Shown here piece by piece: positions 55,624 through 64,000 of a stretch of DNA of 64,000 nucleotides. Numbering within the stretch: the first letter of the stretch is position 1; each line of letters opens with the position of its first letter. The notes under the pieces were generated by a model. It was not told the origin of the DNA. It saw only the letters and a list, made by a program, of their open reading frames with translations, and did not search any database. The translations under genes were made by a program, and so were the position numbers. The DNA comes from Paraphaeosphaeria minitans (lineage: Eukaryota > Ascomycota > Dothideomycetes > Pleosporales > Didymosphaeriaceae): assembly GCA_015832175.1 (NCBI GenBank), contig WJXW01000001.1, positions 992,001 through 1,056,000 of the forward strand, written 5' to 3'.

Positions 55624-57177
55624 GACAATTATGCTGTGTCCGAGTGAACAATTTTTCGCATGAGTTGCTGGTGCTGTTCATTCAACGTATTCAGAACGTC
55701 TCTACATTGTTTCTTCGTCACTCATAAACAAGAAATAGAGCAAAGCATGACCGGGACAGAATATTAAAGACGGCTCAGCAAGAAGCAAAAACAGATTTCG
55801 CTCCACCTCCAGATCTTTAGCCAGCGTCTGACCAGGGTGAAGAGCTGCGCGTGGCGTGAATATGTCGTGGAATTGCGAAGGCCCGTAGGCCAATGTTATG
55901 GCTGCGCTGAGTCCAGTGGTTCAATTAACAGCTTGGATATACTCATTGTTCTAAGACAGAAACCCGGATCGAAGTGTGATGAGTACGTCGATAACGCCAT
56001 CAAGGACGATGGCGTACGTAGAATTAAGCATCTACTCAAACCATTATCCGATTGACCGCGAAGCCCAATGGTGATTAATGCATGGTTATTCTAGTAACAT
56101 ACTCCCGGTGGGGTAAGTCTGTCTCTTGGGGGATGATGGGTAACCTGCAGAAGATTTCCCCCATATCAAGGCAGGGGAAGCTCGTGTTCGTCGATGGTCA
56201 CTTTGATTAATATGTGTGGAGGTGAACTGAGGATACTGCTTAGGGTGATCAACTGTATTGTCACTGAACAGGAGAAGCATGCTCAGTAGTACGTCTTATA
56301 TAGACCTAGTTTACATAAGGAAGTAGTAAGCTGAGTGAGAAGCTCGTAGTAGTCAGGTGATCACCTGAGAGGTGATCGTCCTGTTCGTCCTGTAGGGCCC
56401 ATGGGCCCTACCCGTATCCCATACGCGCCACAATATGTGTTTGAAGGAGCTTTCCGAGTTATGGTCTTAGACCTACCGTTTTGTGATGGTTAGTCATTCT
56501 GATGCTCGTTGCACGGATCAGATATGCCTAAATACTTGTAACTAATCTAGTGGGCGTGCTCTGGACACAGACTGGATCACAGTAGGGTAATTACAGTGGA
56601 GGAGCACTAGTCATAGGGCGATGTGATGCGCATTCAACCCATACTCATGCGGTTCAACCTGCACTTGGGACCAGAGCTGGCATGATACACCGTCATGGAA
56701 CCCCAGTCTGGTGGTAAAGGGTGTGAGCCAATGAGGCGAGGCCGGAGAGGGCTAGTTGGAACATCATAGAGGAGGCGTCGTCCTGGTGGAGCAACAGGGG
56801 ACTTGAAGCTGTCGGCATGCGGAGGCAATTGGCATATACTGTAGGATCAATATGTAGCTATCAGGAATAACACCGATTCGGTTTGACGTATTAGGACCTG
56901 AGCATTTGCGCCAGGTATCGCATCGAGGACAGATGTTGAGACATAGGTTCTTCCCGCGAATGCATGCTTGGAACATCTAGATTGCCGTGATGCAGTCATG
57001 ATGGAGGAAATGTTGCGATTCAGTGGTCCGGGAGAGAAAGGTGGGACCTATCCCAATCTAGTCCGGATGTGGTAGAGTGCGCTGCACGGCGAGAAACTGG
57101 CCGCGCAAAAAGTTCGAGATCAGATTTCACAGGCGCTCCAGTGCTCACCCAGTCCATATTCGACAAATACTTCAAAA
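55624..57177. other. Intergenic with two perfect palindromes
   Basis: In 1.55 kb I find no gene. Two perfect palindromes lie at 56353-56368 and 56393-56410. Confidence 0.45.
56353..56410. repeat. Pair of perfect palindromes (16 and 18 bp)
   Basis: TCAGGTGATCACCTGA at 56353-56368 and TAGGGCCCATGGGCCCTA at 56393-56410 are each perfectly self-complementary, 24 bp apart. They could be binding sites of dimeric regulators or cruciform-forming sequences. No gene start is within 700 bp. Confidence 0.75.
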
Positions 57178-59492
57178 ATGGCTGGTATCAAGCGAAAATC
57201 TGCAGCTGCCGCGCAGCCCGAAGTCAAGAGCAAAAGCAAGAAAGTCAAGACCGAGAAACCGGCGAAGCGATCTAGCACCAAGGACGCGGTCAAGCTCTCG
57301 AAGAGCTCCAAGAAGTCGAAGCGCAAAGATGATTCCGACGATGTCATGGAGTCAGACACAAGCGAAGTGGAGAATGGATTCTACGGTTTCTCAGCAAGCA
57401 AAGGCGAAGACGAAGACGCGTCCATGGCCGACGAGGCCGACGACGGATTTATTGGAGAAGAGCTCGAGGCCGCGCTAGACAATTCTACGGCGAAAGAGAA
57501 GAAGAAGAGCAACAAGGACAAGGATGGCAAGAGCGAACATAAGAAGGACAAGAAGGCTTCCAAAGAGAGCGGAGCAGCAGAAGAGAAATCTTCTGCGCTG
57601 GCAGGCCTGAACGGTAAGCGATGCCGTCCACTGAAATGCCTTCGCGCTGACACAATGCTCAGCCAATTCTTCGCGCGAGGCTCACGCCAAGCAGAAGGCT
57701 CTTGCAAAGGAGCGCAAAGCTGCCAGACCTAACGCTGAGATCATGGAACAACTGAAGGAGCTGTGGGAGAAGTTGAGACTGAAGGCCAACGTCTCCGCAG
57801 AAGAAAGGAAAGATCTCATCGACAGGACCTTCGAGCTCGTAACTGGCCGCATCAAGGAGTTCGTGTTCAAGCACGACACCGTTCGCGTCATCCAGTCTGC
57901 GCTCAAATACACACATTCAATGGACCAAAGGCGCATCATTGCCCAAGAGCTCAAGGGCGAGTTCAAGGGCTTGGCTGAGGGGAAATACGCCAAGTTCCTG
58001 ATCGCAAAGCTTCTGGAGAAGGGGTATGTGCATCAGTGCGCTGCTTGAAGTTTCTCAACTAACGCGCACGCACAGAGACGCGGAGATCCGTGGGCTTATT
58101 ATCCAAGAATTCTACGGGAACGTCCGCCGTCTGATAAACCATCCCGAAGCTTCGTGGATTCTTGACGATACATACCGCCAAGTTGCTACGCCCGCACAAA
58201 AGGCACGACTCCTGCGAGAGTGGTATGGTCCCGAGTTTTCCATCAAGGGACTGGGAGATGACGAGGATGTCGACAACAGTGATCTGAATGCGATCTTGGA
58301 AAAGTCCCCCGAGAAGCGTAAGCCAATCATGGACTACCTAGAGCAGCAGATCAACCAGCTCATCCAGAAGAAACAAACCGGGTTTACGATGCTTCACGAC
58401 GCCATGCTACAATACTTCCTGACCTGCAAGCCGAACACGACCGAAGCAAGCGATTTCTTGGATCACCTCAAGCCGGACCCTACCCTGAAAGAAGGAGAGG
58501 AGGCAGACAACATTGATCTGCTCAAGAATCTAGCTTTCACAAAGCCCGGTTCGCGCCTTGTGTCACTCGCTTTCGCCTATGGAGCTGCGAAAGACCGTAA
58601 GATCTTGTTGCGGCCATACAAGGATACCATTGAGACTATGGCATACGACGCGAACGCTCATAATGTCTTGTTAGCGGCGTTGGCGGTCACGGATGACACG
58701 AAGCTGACCTCAAAGTCAATCTTCGGCGAGCTGCTGCCCGCTGTGGGGAGCGACCAGCTTGCGGAGAAGATACAAAACCTGTCCAACGACGCCCGCGCAC
58801 GCTGTGTCCTCCTTTACCCTTTTGCATCGGACTCAAAGTGGCTTCTAGATGAGGAAATTCGTGGAAGGCTCGCGGAAGTGTACAAGGTCCGCGAGATCAC
58901 CTCAAAGAAGGACGCAGATAATCGAAACCAGGAACTTGCGAAGGCCATTGAGCCCCAGCTTCTGGCAGCTGTCAGTGAAAATGCGGAGTACTTGGCGCAA
59001 TCCTACCAGGGACTGCAGCTTATTGGCGAAGTACTCGTCGGAGCACCAGAAGTTGAGCCGAAGGTGCGGCAAGAGGCCCTGAAGAAGGTGGCTGGTCTTG
59101 CACAGCAGATCATCGACGGTGGTGGTTTCATCACCAGTCATGGTAAGAACATGCTCAAAACATTAGTCCAGGGCGGTAAATTCGACCCGAAGACTAAGAA
59201 GGTCGTGCCTGTAGACCCGCCGCTGGGCTTTGCGGACCTATTCTGGAGCCAAATCAAGGGCGACCTGATGACATGGGCGACCGGCGAGGGTGCTTTCGTT
59301 ATTGTTGGTTTGGTTGAGTCTGAGAATTTCGGCCACAAGGACGAAGTCATACAGGCGCTGAAGAAGGGTCGCAAGCAATTGCAGGAGGCCGCAGGTCCTC
59401 CTAGGGATGCAAAGACGCCGAAGCCAAAGAAGGGAGCTGCACCACTCCGCCGGGGCAACGCCGGAGCGAGGATATTGCTGGAGAAGTTGTAG
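57178..59492 (+). CDS. PUF6: Pumilio-homology RNA-binding protein Puf6
   Basis: Exons are 57178-57613, 57663-58023 and 58076-59492, giving 737 aa (yeast Puf6 is about 656). The donor and acceptor pairs keep frame, and the last intron has a CTAAC branch. Residues 1-145 are very basic and acidic in turn, with nuclear/nucleolar localisation clusters (KSKSKKVKTEKPAKR). The Puf repeats begin near MEQLKELWEKLRLK and include DRTFELVTGRIKEFVFKHDT, RVIQSALKYTH and KFLIAKLLEKG. The CPL region has FTMLHDAMLQYFLTCKPN and NAHNVLLAALAVTDDTK. The C-terminus is basic and ends RGNAGARILLEKL. In yeast Puf6 helps build the 60S ribosomal subunit and represses ASH1 mRNA. A conserved nucleolar ribosome-assembly role is the likely one here. 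Confidence 0.94.
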
Positions 59493-59837
59493 ATACCACG
59501 GTGGTCTTGGGTTATATTGCGTTTATGAATAGAATTTGATGCAGGGGCATAGTTTGTTGCCACATGTTAACGTCCACGCATATGACATGAACCTCACACT
59601 TCCGACTGTGCGCTTCATCCCATCTTCTGCCCCGACATGGGGCAAAGAGGCTATAGTGGGCACAAAAACTCGGAGCAGCACCGGTCTCGACAGCCTTTCC
59701 AAGGGTAAGACTAAAGCCCGCAGACTATGGTGTATGTCCCTTACCAGCTGTAGCGTACCCGGTCAATCCAGGCAAGGTTTTTCACAATAGCCTTCGCAAC
59801 GACTCCGCGTCTCTTCGACATGCCAAGCTGGCAAATG
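59493..59837. other. Convergent intergenic stretch
   Basis: These bases lie between the 3' ends of PUF6 and the ankyrin gene. Nothing is recognised. Confidence 0.4.
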
Positions 59838-60512
59838 TCACTCAACCCTCCTCCGTACGCCGCGGCTTGCGTCCTCGGTACCCATTCCAGTGACCACATC
59901 GGAGATGAGCTCTCGAAGCTGCTGCTGGACTTCGTCTGTCTGGAAGTCCTCCCGCGATGCAAGCTCCTCTATGCGCCTCCGGATCTCAGGGTCTGGCGCT
60001 TCGCCCGCGGCGTCTTCTGCCATGGTGCCAACGTTGATCTGCACGCCGTTGGGCAGCGGTGGCGGCGGATGCACGCCTTCAGTCTCTGCCACTCCAGCGC
60101 TCACGGGATGTGCTTGCCTGGCGCCGCGCACACTTCGCAAGTACTGGCAGACTTCGTGCGCCTCGCCCTCCTCTTCTGCAATTTTTTCCTCCGCAGTCTT
60201 GCCCTCGGCATTGCGAATGCCCCGGTCCGCGCCCAGCTCTTCTACGAGACAGCGCGCAACGTCGCCCTGTTCGGCGGCGAAGAGCGGCGACTCCCCATCC
60301 TCGTCCAGCTTGTTAACGTCGACGTTGTATTTCTGGACGAGTTCGCGCAGCACCTCGAGCTGGTTGTAGGAGGCGGCGGCGTGGACGAGCGAGTAGCCGT
60401 GCGCATCGGAGGCTGAGGCGAGCTGCGGGTGCTGGGCGAGCGAGGCAAGAATAGAATTGGGCCGCGTATCGATTAGGTTCAGCAGCAGGTCGATGGTGGG
60501 TGGCGAGGCCAT
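59838..60512 (-). CDS. Small ankyrin-repeat protein (yeast YCR051W-like)
   Basis: A single exon of 224 aa starts at the ATG at 60512. The open frame extends upstream, but with a poor context and no homology-like features. Two to three ankyrin units occupy the N-terminal half: SDAHGYSLVHAAASYNQLEV, then VDVNKLDEDGESPLFAAEQG, and a DVARCLVEELGADRGIRN segment leading to EGKTAEEKIAEEEG. The C-terminal part is Pro-rich and then helical and charged, with EEDFQTDEV-like sequence near the end. Size and layout match the yeast protein YCR051W, a conserved nuclear and cytoplasmic ankyrin protein of unknown activity. Protein binding is the only role that can be inferred. Confidence 0.85.
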   Translation of the reverse strand: MASPPTIDLLLNLIDTRPNSILASLAQHPQLASASDAHGYSLVHAAASYNQLEVLRELVQKYNVDVNKLDEDGESPLFAAEQGDVARCLVEELGADRGIRNAEGKTAEEKIAEEEGEAHEVCQYLRSVRGARQAHPVSAGVAETEGVHPPPPLPNGVQINVGTMAEDAAGEAPDPEIRRRIEELASREDFQTDEVQQQLRELISDVVTGMGTEDASRGVRRRVE

Positions 60513-61313
60513 GGCGGGCAACGTCAACGTCTTCGTCCAAGTTGCGACACGCGTCTGCGGGCGGCTTTGGTGCTGCTGGCAAGCGTATGCGGCGTATTCG
60601 CGGGCAAAGCAAACAAAAGTTGGGATTTTGGTGTTGGCTAGGTACGTCAGCCGCCAACAGTGTGGTGTCTCCGCTATTCTATGCCGCCGCGCGGGACCAT
60701 CTCTCGGCCCCATCTTTGAAATCTACGAGTACCTACTAGATAGTAGGTACCTACCAGATTCCCACCCCTGCGCGCGCATCAGCGTATCCAGCTCTCTTCC
60801 ACTGAGTACGAAACAGCGTGCACACCCCCGGCACAGCTTCGGCGAAACATTCACATCGCCGTGCGGATACCAATACTTGCCGGGCCAGTGCATCAGCGTC
60901 TCACTGGGCGGCGCCAGCCCATCTGATTCGCAAGCCAAGCAGCGATCCACAAGCTCAGCCTCGAACTGAACGTCAGAGCCTACATATTCTCCCTCTTCGC
61001 TGTCTGTCTGTTTCCGTTAGATGGTCTACTTCTTGTCTCTCCGTTTGACCATGGCAACCGGCCTCTAAAACTCCCTGACACGCCCCTCCTCCTTCCCCAT
61101 GACATGGCCCACTAAATGTCTAGTCTACCTAGCTATTCATAGGCAGGCTTTGCGACCGGCGCATACTACACACTAGACTACCAAGAGTTCTAGGCTCCTC
61201 AACACCGACCGTTGCTGCGCATCCCCGGCGGCAGTATCTACCTTCGCTGTTCTTCATCACCCTTCGTCCTCGTTCGCGTCGAACAGGCGAAGCGAAGTAC
61301 AAGTCACCCCATC
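60513..61313. other. Divergent promoter region with an inverted repeat
   Basis: This region of 800 bases separates the ankyrin and phosphatase genes. GTACCTACT-AGAT-AGTAGGTAC at 60729-60750 is a hairpin with 9-nt arms. Confidence 0.45.
60729..60750. repeat. Inverted repeat with 9-nt arms and 4-nt loop
   Basis: The arms GTACCTACT and AGTAGGTAC are perfectly complementary. The ACCTACC-type core is shared with other gaps in the window. Confidence 0.7.
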
Positions 61314-62577
61314 ATGAATCTGAAATCGCTGCACATGCCGTCGAAACGGCTTATTCTATCGTACATTTTCGACTGGATAATCATTATGTGAGTTCCGACG
61401 CGACCGGCGGTGGTGCGCCATGTTACAGCCAACACGAAATCGACGCCGACTGACTCCCGGCAGTGGTATTGCGGCTGTAGGCGGAGGCTGGAACTACATA
61501 CATCCTTTTAATCGGCCATTTTCACCCGTGGATCTGAGCATATCGTTCCCGTTCAAACAGCATGAGACCATTCCGACGTGGTTGCTGATGGTCATTGGCC
61601 TTATTATCCCGGCACTGGTTACCTTACTAGTTTGCCTAATCTTTGTTCCTGGACCAACTGCGGCGAGAGGCACTCCACAAAGCCTGATCTGGAGGCGGAA
61701 GTTGTGGGAATGGAACACGGCCTGGATGGGCCTGGCACTGTCACTTGCGACGGCGTTCATGATCACGCAGGGCATGAAGCTGCTGTTCGGGAAGCCGCGG
61801 CCGGATCTGCTGTCGAGGTGCCAGCCTGATTTGAGCCGGATCTCTGAGTTTGCCGTCAATCCTGCCCTCAACGCCGTTACGGATGGCCTCACTCCGTACT
61901 GGAGGTTGGTCACATCAGCCATTTGCCAAAACACCGACCAGGATGTCCTTCAAGATGGCTTCAAGTCCTTTCCCAGCGGTCACGCGAGCTTCTCCTGGGC
62001 AGGCCTACTCTACCTTACCTTGTTCCTTGCCTCTAAATTCTCCGTCGCAATTCCTTTTCTACCGTCCCGACCTTTCACGACAAACCCAGATCACGTCTCA
62101 GCCACCGCGCGATCGAACCTTAAGAACCGTTCGGTCCTCCCACTCAACGCGAAAGACTCAAATATCTCTAGCTACAGCGACGACCGCGTAGTCCCCGACC
62201 GCTACCAAGCAGCAGCCCCACCAGTCTACTCCCTCATTCTGGTCCTCGTACCCATCGGTACTGCGATTTATGTGTGCAGCACTCGCTTCGCCGACTACCG
62301 CCATTTTGGATTCGATCTCATTTTCGGCAGTTTGATTGGTATCACCGCGGCCTGGTTTAGCTTCCGCTGGTATCATCTGCCCATCACGCGTGGCGCTGGA
62401 TGGTCTTGGGGACCGAGGAGCTATAAGAGATCCTGGGGAATCGGTGTTGGCGTGGGGTCGTATGTGGGAACTGAGGGCTGGAGCCATTACGGGAAAAGCG
62501 AGACCACAGCGTCGAATGGACAAAGAACGATGACAGAGGGCCTAGATGAAAGGGAGGAGGGTGGGCGTGCTGTATAG
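61314..62577 (+). CDS. PAP2-family lipid phosphate phosphatase (Dpp1/Lpp1-like)
   Basis: Exons are 61314-61387 and 61464-62577, giving 395 aa. The first exon supplies MNLKSLHMPSKRLILSYIFD, and the join restores IIIGIAAVGGGWNYIHPF. All three catalytic motifs are present: KLLFGKPRP (K-x6-RP) near residue 130, SFPSGHAS (PSGH) near 192 and TRFADYRHFGFD (R-x5-H-x3-D) near 300. About six membrane helices surround them. Between motifs 2 and 3 a polar insert of about 60 residues (NPDHVSATARSNLKNRS and onward) is longer than in yeast. Such enzymes dephosphorylate diacylglycerol pyrophosphate, phosphatidate and similar lipids at vacuolar or Golgi membranes. The Gly-rich C-terminal tail is cytosolic. 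The start is well defined by the exon-1 membrane helix. Confidence 0.92.
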
Positions 62578-63036
62578 TAATGTTCAGGTACAGTCGCTGA
62601 CTTGATGAGCTTGAGATGGCGTTTTGTTTTCTGGTTTAGCATGGAAGAAGTGGCAGCATGTGGCTTTGGACTTGCACACAGTTACAGTGAAGGCGATTCG
62701 TTTTATTCCTCAGTTATGCATGTTTGAAATAGTAAAACGTTTGATGACTTTACAACAAGCTTCGCAAATACAACCTTAATGATCGCGACGTAGTCTAGGT
62801 GGATGAAATGATGATCGCGACGTAATATTAGGTAGGTGAAATGAATCTTCCTTGTAGTATTGATGGAAGTCATTCACTGGAGCGGTAGGGATACTATCTA
62901 CCCAAGATCTACCCCAGGGTACGAAAACCGAGGTGGGAAAGAACGGCACACGTGCACGCGCGCAGCCTGCGGCGTTACATAATCTCCGATTCATTAAGCA
63001 TCGCAAACCGCGCGACTCTCCAACTTTCCTGCAGCC
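62578..63036. other. Intergenic with a short tandem duplication
   Basis: Nothing coding is seen. Two diverged copies of about 32 nt lie at 62779-62810 and 62811-62843. Confidence 0.45.
62779..62843. repeat. Two-copy tandem duplication, about 32 nt
   Basis: Both copies begin ATGATCGCGACGTA and end GTGAAATG or GATGAAATG, with several changes between. Confidence 0.75.
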
Positions 63037-63931
63037 ATGTCCGAATACTGGAAGTCGACTGTAAGTTTTGCTTTCTACCAGCCTGAAACACACTGACCAT
63101 GCGCAGCCAAAATACTGGTGCAAGTTCTGCAAAGACTACGTCAAGGACACCAAATTCGAGCGCCAGCAACACGAAGCAACCGGCCGCCACCAGTCCAACA
63201 TCCAGCGTTCCCTCAAGGGCCTCCACCGCGAACAAGCCGCCGAAGAACGCCAGAAGCAGCGTGCCAAAGATGAGGTCGCGCGGCTGAACGGACTGGTCCC
63301 GTCTACCTCTTCGTCCGCCGCCAACAACGCGCCAGCTAAGCCGACGTTCGCGAAAACAGAGGAGAAGAAGGCGACACTGCAGGATCGGAAGAAGCAATGG
63401 GAGCAGCTAGCTGCGATGGGCATTGCGGTACCGGACGAAGCGCAGGGCGGGATGGCGCTCAAGGGCGAGTGGACGGTGGTCAAAGAGGAGGTTGTAGGTT
63501 CAGTTGACCAGGACGGGGAGTTCAAGGTGCTGAACAAGGGCGTGAGGAAAAGAAAAGTGGATGAGGCGGAGGAGGAGAGAGAGTTGGCAGGCGAGACTAT
63601 CACACGCAAGAAAGGGTGGGGACAGAAGTACAAGAGCTTGCCTGGCAAGGGCGGGGACGACGATGACATCGAGGCTCTGTTCAAGAAGGGGAAAACGAAC
63701 ATCAATGATGAAGAGGTCGCGTTGAAGACGGAGGTTAAAGAAGAAAATGCGGTCAAAGGGGAGGCCGAGTCGCAACCACTGGCGGATATTCCGACCGAGG
63801 AGGAGGCTGCTGCAAAACAGAAAGCGGAGAGAGACGCTGATGCCGCAGCGGCTTTAGTGAAAGTGGAGGAGGAGGAGTCCGGATCCACGCCCGCAGTGGT
63901 ATTCAAAAAGCGCAGAAAGATCGCTAAGTGA
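63037..63931 (+). CDS. U1-type zinc-finger protein (WBP4/FBP21-like splicing factor)
   Basis: Exons are 63037-63060 and 63107-63931, giving 282 aa. The first exon encodes only MSEYWKST; after a 46-nt intron with a CTGAC branch the protein continues PKYWCKFCKDYVKDTKFERQ. This is the U1-like C2H2 finger (C-x2-C ... H-x5-H, with HEATGRH) plus the downstream helix NIQRSLKGLHREQAAEERQK, as in WBP4/FBP21. The rest is charged and disordered, with a Lys-Lys-Trp-Gly-Gln-Lys-Tyr-Lys motif and an acidic end before a basic VVFKKRRKIAK nuclear signal. WBP4 in animals joins the spliceosome through WW domains, which are absent here. A spliceosome role is therefore inferred from the finger alone. The stop at 63931 leaves the gene complete. 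Confidence 0.88.
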
Positions 63932-64000
63932 AAGGGCAACGGGTACTGGCACAGAATAGTCCCATGTACAACCCACAAGATACGAGTCTACGTACGACTC

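Overview
The window is nuclear DNA of a filamentous ascomycete (Pezizomycotina; Dothideomycetes is my inference from the gene families and is not proven). Genes are interrupted by short introns of about 40-60 nt with GT...AG ends and CTAAC/CTGAC-type branch points. Coding frames prefer C in the third codon position. The proteins are typical fungal families. Exon-intron structures were deduced by hand from splice motifs, frame continuity and family motifs, and have no transcript support.

Layout. 1-2.05 kb is a TA-saturated, gene-free block that looks like a repeat relic altered by repeat-induced point mutation (RIP). 2.2-9.7 kb holds a DUF1772 membrane protein, a small secreted protein (effector-like), a 762-aa F-box-like protein with SUMO-interaction-like motifs, and a conserved membrane protein. 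10.5-17.7 kb is the most interesting part: a ubiquitin-fold protein ending in a prenylation signal (UBL3-like), then a free-standing divergent ubiquitin, which is divergently transcribed from a large NOD-like receptor (NACHT, eight ankyrin repeats, ZZ finger). 18.4-27.2 kb holds a broken MYND finger, a Ser/Thr repeat protein, the proteasome chaperone UMP1, a TMEM19-like protein, an MFS transporter and a small acylated protein. 27.8-41.8 kb holds a C2H2 factor, an SH3 membrane protein with a G-quadruplex motif at its start, another F-box-like protein and a secreted beta-mannosidase. 41.8-52.8 kb is gene-poor: one disordered conserved protein, many minisatellites and a nested hexamer satellite of about 0.65 kb. 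52.8-64 kb holds a second MFS transporter, a proline-rich small protein, PUF6, an ankyrin protein, a PAP2 phosphatase and a U1-zinc-finger (WBP4-like) protein.

Most genes are unrelated housekeeping or accessory genes. A ubiquitin theme runs through the left half (UBL3-like protein, ubiquitin variant, UMP1, two F-box-like proteins, a SUMO-interaction-like motif). Only the ubiquitin-variant/NLR pair has an arrangement, with start codons 383 bp apart, that suggests a joint function. That link is a hypothesis.
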